From NCBI GenBank assembly GCA_964448135.1, contig CAYUVH010000027.1:1-60189 (forward strand): a stretch of 60,189 nt of DNA, written 5' to 3'. The position numbers and the translations under genes are program-made. Below are positions 26,071 through 36,200 of the stretch, one piece after another. The stretch's first letter is position 1, and each line of letters begins with the position of its first letter. Under the pieces are notes generated by a model. It saw only the letters and a list, made by a program, of their open reading frames with translations. It did no database searches and was not told where the DNA came from. The stretch comes from CAYUVH01 sp964448135. GTDB taxonomy: Bacteria > Verrucomicrobiota > Verrucomicrobiia > Limisphaerales > UBA8199.

Positions 26071-27723
26071 ATGAAGACAGCACCAGGCATTGGCGATTAT
26101 CTCATCAAGCGGCTGTATGACCATGGGGTCCGGCATGTGTTTGGGGTGCCGGGGGATTACGTGCTGGGGTTTTACGAGATGATGGCGCAAAGCCGGCTGA
26201 AGTTGGTCAATACGTGCGACGAGCAAGGCGCCGGATTTGCAGCGGATGCCTACGCCAGGGTGAAGGGGTTGGGCGTGGTTTGCGTGACGTATTGCGTCGG
26301 CGGGCTGAAGGTGGCCAATACAACCGCAGAAGCGTTCGCGGAGAAATCGCCCGTGGTGGTGATCAGCGGCGCGCCGGGGGTGAAGGAGCGCGAGAAGAAT
26401 CCGTTGCTGCACCACAAGGTGCGCGAGTTTGATACCCAGAAAAAGGTTTTCGATCAGCTGACCATCGCCGCGACGGTCCTGAACGATCCGCAAACGGCGT
26501 ATCAGGAAATTGACCGCGTGCTGCATGCGGCGTTGCGATACAAGCGACCGGTTTATATCGAGTTGCCGCGCGACATGGTGACGGTGCCGGGAGTGCGGCA
26601 TCATCGGACACTGGAACTGAGCGAGACGAGCAATCGGGATTCGCTGCGGGCCGCACTGGCGGAGGCGGAGGAGCTGATCAATCGCGCCCGGCAACCGGTC
26701 ATCCTCGCGGACATCGAGCTGCATCGGTTCGGGTTGCAGGCGGAGTTGCTCAAGCTGGTGGAGAAGGCGCGCATACCGGTGGCGGCAACCGTGCTCGGCA
26801 AGTCGGTCATCGGGGAGCAGCATCCTCTGTATCTGGGAGTTTATGAAGGCGCGATGGGGCGGGCGGATGTCAGAAAGTATGTCGAGGAGAGCGATTGCGC
26901 CATTCTGCTGGGCGCGTTCATGACGGATATCAACCTGGGGATTTACACCGCGCGCCTGGATCCGGGGCGTTCGATTTATGCGACGAGCGAGAAGCTTTCA
27001 ATCCGGTATCACAGCTACGAGGAGGTGCGGTTTAAGGATTTTGTGAGGGGCTTGGTGCGATGCAAGTTCAAGCGGCGGAAAATTGGCCGCATACCGCATC
27101 CGGTCGAGCCGAAGCCCATCTCGGTGAATGGCGGAGGCCGCGCGGAGAAGGCGCGGCCGGTTTCGGTGCGGTCGTTGTTCGCGCGGTTGAATGATTTTCT
27201 GACGGACAAAACGGTCGTGGTCGCGGATGTGGGCGATGCGTTGTTCGGCGCGATGGATCTGTTTATCCGGAACCGGACGGAGTTCATCAGCCCGGCGTAT
27301 TATACGTCCATGGGTTTCGCGGTGCCGGCGAGCATCGGGGCGCAATTGGCGAACCCGAAGCTGCGGCCGCTGGTGTTGGTGGGCGACGGGGCATTTCAAA
27401 TGACCGGCATGGAACTCTCGACGGTGGCCCGCTACGGTCTGAACCCGGTGGTGGTGGTGCTGAACAATCGCGGTTACGGGACGGAGCGTCACATGCAGGA
27501 TGGGGCGTACAATGATCTTTGGCCGTGGGCGTTCAGCAAGTTGCCGGAGTTGCTGGGGGCGGGGAGGAGTTGGGTCGTGAAGACGGATGGGGAATTGGAG
27601 CACGCGCTCTTCGAAGCGCAGAACTGGAAGAACGGATTTTGCCTGATCGAGGTGCAGTTGCCGAAGCTGGATCGTTCGCCGGCGTTGGATCGGCTGGCGG
27701 CGCAGTTGGGGCGACGGATTTAA
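26071..27723 (+). CDS. Thiamine-diphosphate-dependent decarboxylase (pyruvate/indolepyruvate decarboxylase type)
   Basis: The 550-residue protein has the three ThDP-enzyme domains. Glu51 lies in CDEQGAGFAADAYARV, at the position of the catalytic Glu of ThDP decarboxylases. NPLLHHKV has adjacent His114-His115, the HH pair of pyruvate and indolepyruvate decarboxylases. GDGAFQMTGMELS and NNRGYG form the C-terminal ThDP-Mg site. It should decarboxylate a 2-oxo acid to an aldehyde, with pyruvate, indolepyruvate or phenylpyruvate as likely substrates. ATG 26071 is chosen over 26008 because MKTAPGIGDYL is the usual start. An AT-rich region at about 25965-26025 could be its promoter. Confidence 0.88.
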   Translation: MKTAPGIGDYLIKRLYDHGVRHVFGVPGDYVLGFYEMMAQSRLKLVNTCDEQGAGFAADAYARVKGLGVVCVTYCVGGLKVANTTAEAFAEKSPVVVISGAPGVKEREKNPLLHHKVREFDTQKKVFDQLTIAATVLNDPQTAYQEIDRVLHAALRYKRPVYIELPRDMVTVPGVRHHRTLELSETSNRDSLRAALAEAEELINRARQPVILADIELHRFGLQAELLKLVEKARIPVAATVLGKSVIGEQHPLYLGVYEGAMGRADVRKYVEESDCAILLGAFMTDINLGIYTARLDPGRSIYATSEKLSIRYHSYEEVRFKDFVRGLVRCKFKRRKIGRIPHPVEPKPISVNGGGRAEKARPVSVRSLFARLNDFLTDKTVVVADVGDALFGAMDLFIRNRTEFISPAYYTSMGFAVPASIGAQLANPKLRPLVLVGDGAFQMTGMELSTVARYGLNPVVVVLNNRGYGTERHMQDGAYNDLWPWAFSKLPELLGAGRSWVVKTDGELEHALFEAQNWKNGFCLIEVQLPKLDRSPALDRLAAQLGRRI

Positions 27724-27728
27724 GTTGG

Positions 27729-27756
27729 TTGCAGGTTAAAAGTTACAGGTTGCAAG
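27729..27756. repeat. Heptameric tandem repeat, four units
   Basis: Units TTGCAGG, TTAAAAG, TTACAGG and TTGCAAG follow each other five bases after the stop of the decarboxylase gene. The units differ from each other by one to three bases. A second heptamer run is at 57314-57341. Confidence 0.7.
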
Positions 27757-27832
27757 TTTTCGCGGTTCGGGAGCGTGAGTGATTGCGGGTGCAAGTCGGC
27801 CAGCGCGCCTCGAAGCGCCTGGCGAAGCACAC

Positions 27833-28357
27833 TCATCTGTAGAATAGATAATCGTCCCAAGTGGAAACAGCGCGACCGGACCAAACTGAGTTTTCTCGCG
27901 ACTGCTTGTCCGGGCAGATTTCGAAGACGGCGCGCATCGTGAATGCCTGTGAAACACCTGAAGGCCGCGGAAACCCCTCCCAAACGTCGCTATCAGCAAA
28001 CTGGACGTCGAGGACCAAACGTTCATGTGGTGGGATCGTCCAGTAATCCGGGAAGTTCTTGCCCCAGTCTCTCGGCTTCTTCACTGCCGTCCACGTCTTG
28101 CCTTTCTCGTCCCTGAATTCGAAGGACAATGCGTAATAGCCCCAGGAGCACCACTCCCGCCAAATCCGCTGCGGCTTATTTGACGGGTTGGCGAGGAGGA
28201 CGTGAAAGCGCGGAGAACGCTCGGAATATTCAAGGACTCGATCTCCATTTTGCCGTGGGACCGCGATTGATACCTCAATATTCCTCCCGGCGGGAGTAGT
28301 CGAACAACCCACCCATAGCACGGAAAGGAGCGCGCTGAGAAGAAAGGTCGTTTTCAC
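27833..28357 (-). CDS. Lipoprotein of unknown function
   Basis: The 174-residue protein starts at GTG 28357, two bases after the stop of the hydrolase gene. Its signal is VKTTFLLSALLSVLWVGC with the lipobox ending VGC. The mature part is beta-rich, with RSPRFHVLLANPSNKPQRIW and RLVLDVQFADSDVWEGF. No family recognised. The open frame to 28546 lies within the hydrolase gene and is not used. Confidence 0.7.
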   Translation of the reverse strand: MKTTFLLSALLSVLWVGCSTTPAGRNIEVSIAVPRQNGDRVLEYSERSPRFHVLLANPSNKPQRIWREWCSWGYYALSFEFRDEKGKTWTAVKKPRDWGKNFPDYWTIPPHERLVLDVQFADSDVWEGFPRPSGVSQAFTMRAVFEICPDKQSRENSVWSGRAVSTWDDYLFYR

Positions 28358-28359
28358 CG

Positions 28360-29598
28360 CTATTTGCGATCGTTTGTGTCCGGCTGGTTCAGCGGCATTA
28401 CCCTGTGCTCGCTGCTGACGACGAGGTTTCGGGTGTCGGTGATGTTGAAATAGTAAACGGTGGTTTTGTCTGGGAGTGCTGCCGAGGCTTTGCCCGATTT
28501 TGTATCCAGGTCGGCGGGGAGGGTTTTCCACGTTCGCGCCGGCCATTTGCCGGTATCGGTTGTGTAGTTCAATTCGCCTTTTTGGATGGGCGACGGACTT
28601 TCAAAGGTGATCCAGCTTTTGGAGCCCTCGCGACCTTGATTGGTTATTTTCGCGAGGCCGGGTTCGCCTTTCAGCATGGCGTTGGCCATCGCGTGGATCT
28701 CTTCGGGGTTTTCGCCCGGGCCGCCGTGACCGTGGAGCATGCCGACGCGGATGCAGAGTGTGCGCGGGGATTTGGGCAGGAGATAGGATTTCTGCAAGGA
28801 GTCCAGCGGGTAGGCGAAATCCGTGGTGCCGCTGACCCAGAGCATTGGCATTTGCGCGCTCGGAAGATACACGGAAGGATCCCACGATTTGAGCCAGCGC
28901 TGGGATTTTTCGGTTCCCATTTTTTGGAAATCACTCAGCCACGCGGAATTGTCGCCCAGAAAGCCACAGCCATAGACGGGAGCGACGAATTTGAAGCGCG
29001 GGTCGACGCCCGCCACGGTACAGGCGAGGTAGCCACCCCACGATATGCCGGTGAGTCCGGTCCTCTCGGGGTCCACTTCAGGAAAGGATCGGATCAGGGA
29101 GTGGGCGAGGATGACGTCGGCGACGGCGTGGCAGGTCCATTGGTCCTGGAGCGGTTCGTCAATCTGGTCGAAGCCGCCCCAGCCGGGAGGGCCGCCGTAT
29201 TCGTGACGCGGATGGCTGCTGTAGCCGCCGCTGCTGATGCAGCCACAGGTGTCGATGGCGATGGCGGCGTAACCGCGACTGACCCACAACTGAACCCAGG
29301 GAATAAATGCCGATCCGCCGCCGCCGTGGACCAGGACCATCGCGGAAACTTTCTTCCCGGTTTCCGCTTTGGGCAGACCGTAGTAGGCAAATACGCGGGT
29401 GGGTTTGCCTTTCCACGGAAGTCCCTCGTAGAAGCTCGCCTTAATGTCGTTCGTGCTGTGCGCCGGATCGTCGTAAGTTTTAGGTGCGACGGAGAGCGAT
29501 TGGATGTCCCAGGGCAGGGAGGCAGTTGCCGCGACGCAGGAGAGCCCCGCGAAGAAAAACGTCAAGGCGATGGTCGTTGTGACGCGGGAGCTGGACAT
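28360..29598 (-). CDS. Secreted alpha/beta-hydrolase (dienelactone-hydrolase/esterase type)
   Basis: The 412-residue protein has a signal peptide (TTTIALTFFFAGLSCVAATA). An alpha/beta-hydrolase core has the oxyanion segment MVLVHGGGGSAFI, the nucleophile Ser in LTGISWGGYLAC, an Asp in VSGTTDFAYPLD and the His in VGMLHGHGGPG. It resembles prolyl-oligopeptidase-like or acetyl-xylan esterases; the substrate is unknown. A C-terminal beta region follows. ATG 29598 precedes the signal peptide. The lipoprotein gene follows two bases downstream, so the two form one operon. Confidence 0.82.
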   Translation of the reverse strand: MSSSRVTTTIALTFFFAGLSCVAATASLPWDIQSLSVAPKTYDDPAHSTNDIKASFYEGLPWKGKPTRVFAYYGLPKAETGKKVSAMVLVHGGGGSAFIPWVQLWVSRGYAAIAIDTCGCISSGGYSSHPRHEYGGPPGWGGFDQIDEPLQDQWTCHAVADVILAHSLIRSFPEVDPERTGLTGISWGGYLACTVAGVDPRFKFVAPVYGCGFLGDNSAWLSDFQKMGTEKSQRWLKSWDPSVYLPSAQMPMLWVSGTTDFAYPLDSLQKSYLLPKSPRTLCIRVGMLHGHGGPGENPEEIHAMANAMLKGEPGLAKITNQGREGSKSWITFESPSPIQKGELNYTTDTGKWPARTWKTLPADLDTKSGKASAALPDKTTVYYFNITDTRNLVVSSEHRVMPLNQPDTNDRK

Positions 29599-29745
29599 AG
29601 GCTTGTCAGGGAAAAGGAAATGGGGAATGCAACCAGTGTCAAGCGGGACGGCGGAACAACCGGGGGCTGAGGCTTCAGGCTCCGTAAGCAAAAACACTCC
29701 CGCCGGCTGGCTGGGGAGTAAAGAAAAACGCTGACTCCTCCCAGT

Positions 29746-30363
29746 TTAGGGAAGGTTCAGTTCTTTTTGGCTGAGTCCCTTCTTCTCGGGCTCGGTCGGC
29801 TTGATCAGCAGGAAGGAGAGATGGTTTTTGATCCAGCGACCGGTAAAGGATTTCTGAAAAACGGTTTCCTGGGTGGATTGCAGGGTCGGCCAGTAATCGC
29901 TGCCGTAGAGGTCGTTGTAATACTTCTGCATCGCGCGGACTTCGGTGTCGGAATAGAAGCGCGCATTGAGCAGCGCGAGCACCGCAAGGAGCATGCAGGC
30001 GAAGCGCACCAGTCCGGAGCCCATGCCGAGATAGTATTCGGTCTGGCCGAAGACGTCGCTGCCCAGGAGCTTGCCGCCGAGGGCCTTCTTGATCAGGGCG
30101 AAAAACGAAATAATGCCGATGGCACAAAGGATGTAGGACATCAGGTAGCAGCCCAGCCGGCTGAACATGGGGGTAAAGCCCATGATGAAGGACGCCACGG
30201 GTTGATAGAGAAAGGCGCACCCAAACAACACTGCCAGCCAGCGGAGCAGTCCAATCAACTCGCCGGACATGCCCAATTTTCGACCACGCATCAGCCCGGT
30301 GATGAGCACGCCGAGGAGCACGACGTCGAACAAATTGATGGGCAGATTGCTGAGATATTTCAT
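29746..30363 (-). CDS. CvpA family membrane protein
   Basis: The 205-residue protein begins MKYLSNLPINLFDVVLLGVLI and has four hydrophobic helices, with RGRKLGMSGELIGLLRW after the first, which fits the CvpA (colicin V production) family of inner-membrane proteins. Its exact role is unknown; CvpA proteins are linked to envelope homeostasis. The open frame up to 30504 has no signal and runs towards the TPR gene. The TPR gene lies upstream on the same strand, 141 bases away. Confidence 0.75.
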   Translation of the reverse strand: MKYLSNLPINLFDVVLLGVLITGLMRGRKLGMSGELIGLLRWLAVLFGCAFLYQPVASFIMGFTPMFSRLGCYLMSYILCAIGIISFFALIKKALGGKLLGSDVFGQTEYYLGMGSGLVRFACMLLAVLALLNARFYSDTEVRAMQKYYNDLYGSDYWPTLQSTQETVFQKSFTGRWIKNHLSFLLIKPTEPEKKGLSQKELNLP

Positions 30364-30504
30364 ATTGGCCGCAAATACGGCTGGTTTGGAGGGATTAAAG
30401 CGAGAATTGTGCCAGAACGAGGAGCAGCCGGGCGTATAAGGCGGGCGGATGGTTAACCCGCGGAGGCCGAAAGCGCCTGATGGCGCCAACCCCAGGTGCA
30501 CCAA

Positions 30505-32112
30505 TTACTGCGGATGGTTCGCAAGCCAGGCGCGGATGGCGCTGGCTTGGGAATTGTGCGGGTCGGATTCGAGGAGGCGGAGGTATTCGCGGCGGGCGAG
30601 GGAGGTTTGACGGAGTTGCTGGGCGTAGAGATTGGCCAGGGTAAGGCGGCAACGGTTGTCGTTCGGAGCCTGCTTGAGCGCGAGGTCGAGTTGCGCGGCG
30701 GCGTCACCGGCATACCCCGCCTTGCGCAAGGCGAGCGCGAAATTGTATCGGGTGTCCACGGAGTCGGGTCGCAGGGCGAGGGCGGTCTCGCACGCGCTTA
30801 ACGCGGTCGGGAGATCGCCGCTATCCATGGCGGCCAGGCCGAGATTGTACGATGCCTCGAAGAAGGCAGGATCCTGCTTGACCGATTGCTTGTACGCGGC
30901 GGCGGCTTCGGAGTACTGCTTCGCCTGATTGAGTTGCATCCCTTGATTGAAGAAAGGTTCCGCGGCGCGACGGTCGCCTGCGGCAGGCCGCGCTGGCGAG
31001 AGGTAGGTGTAGCGGGGGCCTGATGCCGCTGTAGCGGACCCGGCGTCGGCCCGGGGCGGCTGAGGCTTGGGATCGACCGTTGGATTGTCGGATGGAGGAC
31101 GAAACACGGTCTCGGGCGGCAAACGCACAGCGTCCGGTTTTGCAGGCGGGGTTGGTGGCGGTATGGGAGTCTGACGTGGAACATTTGACGGGGCTGCCGT
31201 AGGATTGCCAGACGGAGCGGGTGTGACTCGCGCCACGGATTGGGTGGGAGTTGTCGGTGCGACCGGGGATTTGACGGTGTTGGTGGGAGTCGTGGTTTGC
31301 GGGCGCGAGGGCGGCGGAGTCGGTGTCGGCGCCGGCGGCCGGGTGGCGGCAGTTTGTTCGGCCTGCAATTGGTTCACGACAGCGCGGACGGCTTCGGCGT
31401 CCGCGGGAGTCGGCTTCAATGCGAGGTACGCCTGGTAGCGTTGAATCGCCTCGCCACGATTGCGATAGGATTGCTGGGAGACAACGGCGAGATTCAGGAG
31501 GGCGGGGGGATAATCCGATTGCTCGCGCAGGGCGCGAGTGAACCACTGCACAGCCTCGTCCGGGCGGCCGCGTTGCAGGCGCACCAACCCCAGCAGGTTC
31601 ATGGCCTCAACGGACTGTTTGTCCAGCTGCAGCACCTGGTTGAGCGTCTGGTCGGCGGCGGCGTACTCTCTCACGCGCAGTTGCACTGTGCCGAGCTTGA
31701 GAAGTCCTTCGACGGAGTTGGGGCGGCGCAGGGTGTAGGTCGTGAATTCGGCGCGGGCGCCTTCGAGATTGTTTTGGGCCAGCCGCAGGGAGCCCAGATT
31801 GTAATGAGCCTCGGTCAGATCGCGATCGAGGGAGATGGCGCGGGCGTAGGCACGCTCGGCATCCACATTCTTGCCGACCGATTGGAGGGCGACGCCGTAA
31901 TAATTCCAGGCCTGGGCATTGGTGGAGAGAATGGAAGTCGCGAGCTTGAACTGCTCGACCGCCTGCGGATATTTGCCGCGCTCGAGCAGGCGTTTGCCCT
32001 CCAACAATGCGCGCGGGCCGGGCGGCGTGCAACCGGCCAGGAAAATGCAGGAGATGGCGACAGCAAAGATAATGGAACCTCGGCCGAGCGCGGTGGCCGG
32101 CCGCAAAAGCAC
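30505..32112 (-). CDS. TPR-repeat lipoprotein with proline-rich linker
   Basis: The protein has a lipobox (IFAVAISCIFLAGC), a first block of five to six TPRs, a Pro/Thr/Ala-rich linker of about 120 residues, and a second TPR block at the C-terminus. TPR lipoproteins usually scaffold envelope complexes. The frame is open to 32205, but that would leave only six bases before the divergent DUF362 gene. GTG 32112 gives a 28-residue signal and leaves about 100 bp for promoters, so I prefer it. ATG 32187 is the alternative. Confidence 0.82.
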   Translation of the reverse strand: MLLRPATALGRGSIIFAVAISCIFLAGCTPPGPRALLEGKRLLERGKYPQAVEQFKLATSILSTNAQAWNYYGVALQSVGKNVDAERAYARAISLDRDLTEAHYNLGSLRLAQNNLEGARAEFTTYTLRRPNSVEGLLKLGTVQLRVREYAAADQTLNQVLQLDKQSVEAMNLLGLVRLQRGRPDEAVQWFTRALREQSDYPPALLNLAVVSQQSYRNRGEAIQRYQAYLALKPTPADAEAVRAVVNQLQAEQTAATRPPAPTPTPPPSRPQTTTPTNTVKSPVAPTTPTQSVARVTPAPSGNPTAAPSNVPRQTPIPPPTPPAKPDAVRLPPETVFRPPSDNPTVDPKPQPPRADAGSATAASGPRYTYLSPARPAAGDRRAAEPFFNQGMQLNQAKQYSEAAAAYKQSVKQDPAFFEASYNLGLAAMDSGDLPTALSACETALALRPDSVDTRYNFALALRKAGYAGDAAAQLDLALKQAPNDNRCRLTLANLYAQQLRQTSLARREYLRLLESDPHNSQASAIRAWLANHPQ

Positions 32113-32211
32113 AGGTTTCCGCGCGCCGCGCGAAGTAATGCAACGAACGGATTCGCAGTCAGAAACCGGGATTTTCTTGGCCAGCATCTTTCCGGGTGTT
32201 ATCATCCACCT

Positions 32212-33285
32212 GTGTATGTGTCAAGAAACGCACTTACCCATTTGCTGCTGATCGGCGTGACGTGGTTGTCCGCCGTCGTGGCACGGGGCGGCGATGCCTC
32301 GCCGGTGGTCACCAATGCCCCCCGCGCGCGCGTGGTTTCAGTGCAAGATCCGGAGGCCCTGGACTCGTTTCGTCCCCGGGCGGACCACGTCCGGGCGATG
32401 GTAACCCAGGGTCTGACCAATCTGACAGGCAAGCCGACCGTGAAGGAAGCGTGGTTGAGCCTGGTCAAGACGCAGGATGTGATCGGGCTCAAAGTATTTT
32501 CCCTGCCGGGCGCGAATAGCGGGACACGGCCGGCCGTGGTGGAGGCGGTGATACAAGGGTTGATGCTGGCAGGGGTGCCGGCGCACAACATCATCATCTG
32601 GGACCGGCGGCTCATCGATTTGCAACTGGCCGGTTATATGGACCTGGTGGAGCATTATGGAGTCCGTTTGGAGGCGAGCGTGCACGCTGGGTTTGATGAG
32701 AAGGCGTTTTACGACCGGCCTTTATTGGGCCAGCCGCTCTACGGGGATTTGGAGTTTGGAAAAACTGGCCCGGGGGTGGGGCGGAAGTCTTTCGTGACCA
32801 AAGTGCTGACCAAGGAGGTCACCCGGATTATTCAAATCGCTCCCCTGCTGAATCATAACATAGCGGGCGTTTCGGGTTGCCTCTACGGATTATCGATGGG
32901 GAGCGTGGACAACATCCTCCGCTTCGAGAACGACCCACGGGTGCTCGCCGAAGCCGTGCCGGATGTTTATAACCTGCCGCAAATCGGCGACCGCGTGGCG
33001 ATCAATATTGTGGATGCCCTCATCAGCCAATATGAGGGCGGGGATAGCGGGTTGCTTCACTACGCAACCACGCCGAACGAATTGCGCTTCAGTTTTGACC
33101 CGGTCGCGCTGGATGCGCTTTCCATCAACGATCTGGAAAGCCAACGCCGTGCCGCGGGCGCTCCGCCCATCGACGCGAACCATGATCTCTATGACAACGC
33201 GGCGCTGTTGGGCTTGGGCGAGAGCGACCTGAAAAAGATTCGTGTCGTCCGGCTCACGCCGCAGACGAGTTTGAGTTTGAAGTGA
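32212..33285 (+). CDS. Secreted DUF362-family protein
   Basis: The 357-residue protein starts at GTG (32212, or 32218), with a signal peptide ending near AVVARG. It has the DUF362 blocks DVIGLKVFSLPG, AVVEAVIQGLMLAGVP, NIIIWDRRLI and LNHNIAGVSGCLYGLSMGSVDN. DUF362 proteins are often iron-sulfur-linked; no ferredoxin-type Cys cluster is visible here, so this is the short form. It is divergent from the TPR lipoprotein gene. The plus-strand frame is open upstream to 31240, but that part is antisense to the TPR gene. Confidence 0.8.
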   Translation: MYVSRNALTHLLLIGVTWLSAVVARGGDASPVVTNAPRARVVSVQDPEALDSFRPRADHVRAMVTQGLTNLTGKPTVKEAWLSLVKTQDVIGLKVFSLPGANSGTRPAVVEAVIQGLMLAGVPAHNIIIWDRRLIDLQLAGYMDLVEHYGVRLEASVHAGFDEKAFYDRPLLGQPLYGDLEFGKTGPGVGRKSFVTKVLTKEVTRIIQIAPLLNHNIAGVSGCLYGLSMGSVDNILRFENDPRVLAEAVPDVYNLPQIGDRVAINIVDALISQYEGGDSGLLHYATTPNELRFSFDPVALDALSINDLESQRRAAGAPPIDANHDLYDNAALLGLGESDLKKIRVVRLTPQTSLSLK

Positions 33286-33291
33286 GCGGGC

Positions 33292-36200
33292 TCAGGGGCT
33301 CACGACCACCAACCGGTAGAAGCGTTGGGGGACGGAAGCGCCCGAATCCGAAACGGAGACGGTGGTATTCGTCGCGGTGAGGTTTGCCGTCAGGTCCTGC
33401 CAGACCGGATGTTGGAACGAGTCCGTAAATTGCACCCGGTAGGTTTGTCCTACGACGGAACCCCATCCAAGTTTCACCACACCATTCGAGCGAACGAGAG
33501 TTGAAACCGTGGGCAGGGGCAGCACGCTCACAGTGAACGATTTTGCGTCCGTCAGACTTGGCGATTGCGGATTGGCAACGCGAACGGTGAGCTGGTTCGT
33601 GGAGGATGCGCCGTCGCTGACTGCCCAGCGCAAGAGGCCGCTGGCCGGATCAATCGAAGCCGACGCGGGCGCACCCGGATCCAGGCTGAAGACAACATTG
33701 TTGCTTTGGCTGCCGCCGGCGGTGGCGGAATTGGTGACGAGGAGAGTCGTGCCGGCGTATACGACGCGATTCGGAATGGGTGCGAGCGAGGGCGCCTGCA
33801 ACGCGGGATTGTTTGTGGTACCGGTGGTGCAAACCGGGTTGGTCGTCGTAATGGTCAGTGTCCAGCCTTGCGCGATACTGCCGCTGTCGTTCGGACCATC
33901 GTCCTCGATGTAGAGCGACCATTTTCCATTCGGCGAAGTACCATTGAACGTCGAAAGGGCCGTGGCGTAGGGGCCAGCAGGAGCAGGCGCGGGGAATGAA
34001 TCGGTGTTGGTGTCGTAGTTTGTCGGCTTCCAACTTCCTGCGGTGATTTTGCTCCATTCGGGAATCGTCGCTGCGGCCGTGTCGTCGAGGGTCAAATTTA
34101 TGTTCGTAACGCCATAGCTCGCGCCCGCGTCGGACACCAGCAGGACTTTTTGACCGGCAGGCCCGACGAGCAGCACATCGGCATCGGCCGGATATGGGTG
34201 AGTGAAATTACGCAACGTCACAGTCACCTTCGAGACGTAACCCGTCAGGCCGGCGAGCGTGATGGCAGCGGGGTAGGGTGAGGCCGAGTTCAGGTCTCTG
34301 ATGGTGATCTTGCTGCTGTTGGTCGCAGAGCGTGTGGTCGAGGTGAACGAACCTATGCCGAAGTAATTGGTGATCAGCCCGAGGTCCCGGGCCCCATCCT
34401 GGAGGTGGAGAGTGGCCGCGACCACCGAGCCGCACGCGGCGTTCGCAGTGAAAACGAAAGGCCGTGACACGGAGGAGCCGCCGGCAACCAACGCCCCGAA
34501 GTTTTGCGACGTGCTCGGTGAGGCAACGCCGTTGGTGGCAAGCAGAGTGGCCACGAGGTTGGCGGCGTTGGCCGTGCCGATATTTTTCAGCGCGATATTC
34601 ACCAGCACGGTTTCGCTGGCGTCCACGAGGCCGTTCGCCGGGACGCCGTTTTCCGCGGCGAGGAATGCGCCGGCGAGCGCGATGGCAGGCACCGAGGGGA
34701 CGAGGGAGAAATTTCCGGGAGAAATGCTGAAGAAGATGTTTCCAACGGCTTCGACTTTCACCCGGGCGTTGGTTGTTGTCAGTGTGGGTATCGGGATGGC
34801 GGCCTGGCCATTGTTGGGCACGTTGGCGGCGAGCGTGATTGGAAAATCCAGCCCGCCGTTGGTTGAAAGGAGGATGTTGACGGTCGCCGCACCGACCGGA
34901 TCATTGGTGGTCCCCGCGACGTTCCACGTCACTACGGTGGAGCCAAAAACAGTGGTTCCCGCGAGAGGACCGGTGACCGCAAAGGGTGCGGCGTTGGTGA
35001 CGATGACGACTTGCGTGTCCGCTGTCGCGAATGCGCCGCCACCGGAACGGTTGTCGCGAACGGTGACGCGGAATTGGAGGATGCGGTCAGTGGACGGCAA
35101 TTGTTCGCTCGTGGAGGCAGTCTGGGCGAGCAGCGTGGCGAGCTGCGGGAAACAACGTTGCGGCGAGGAGGACGGCGCGCAGGAACGAAATAGCGGGCTG
35201 CTGCCGTTGTCGGCCGCATTGAGCGCGGCGGCGGGGCCGAAGTCGCGTTCCTCCCAGCAATACGTGAGCGCGTCGCCATCGGGATCGCTGGCCGTGGCAG
35301 CCAGAGCGAAAGGGGTGTTCGCAGGAATCACGTAAGGCCCGCCGGTGGAAACGGTGGGTGCGGAGTTGCCCGTCGCCGAGGTTGTCGCGCAACCGTTTCC
35401 ATTTCCGGAAGTCGTATATGCGAGAATTTCCCCGAGGCTGACCGAGTGAAAGTAAGGATCGCTGTGCGCTTGCAGGTTGTCCGCGCCGCAGATGCCCGCG
35501 TAGGCCATGATGGTCGAGCCGCTGCCGGGTTCGATGGCGGTGGCGGCGTTGCGATTGCCGCCGCCGCAGCTGCCGGTGGTGCTGTTGAAGGTATGGTTCG
35601 CGCCGAATTGGTGGCCCATTTCGTGGGCGACATAATCCACGTAAAACGCATCACCGACCGGCGAAGACATGCCGGTCTCGCCCCGGGCCTTGCTGCCATT
35701 CACGCAAACCACACCGAGGCTCGCCATGCCGCCGCCGGCTGTGCTGAACACGTGGCCGACGTCGTAGTTCCCCGCGCCGATGACGTAATCGATGTTCGAT
35801 TGGTTCTGGCTGAGGAGCGCGGAAGGGCTGCTGTTGTTGTAAGGCTGGGTGGCGGTGTTCGTGTAAATGATTCGATCGTTGTTCGCGACCAAAACGAGGC
35901 GAATGCCGAGCTCGGTTTCGTAGATGCCCGAGACACGGTTGATCGCCGTCACGATCGCCGCCAGGCCCGCGGCCACGCTTCCGCCCTGAAACTGCGTGTA
36001 TTGCGCCGTTGCCGCGCAGGCCAGCCGATAGGTGCGGAGTTGCCCGCTGCTGACGGAGAGGATGGATGGCGTGGACTCGGAAGTCAGGGACTTCATTTCG
36101 TTGGCCGGGCTCAGGCATTGGAATGTGTCGTCGGATTTCGCGTAGTCGCGTTTGTAGTAGGACGTGTGGACGTTTGTTTCGCCCGAGCCCTGGGGTTCGA

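Noticed and set aside
28405..29670. 421-codon plus-strand frame across the hydrolase
   Set aside because: Antisense to a clear alpha/beta-hydrolase with a catalytic triad and signal peptide.
31240..32211. N-terminal extension of the DUF362 gene
   Set aside because: It is antisense to the TPR lipoprotein gene; the GTG at 32212 is followed by a normal signal peptide.
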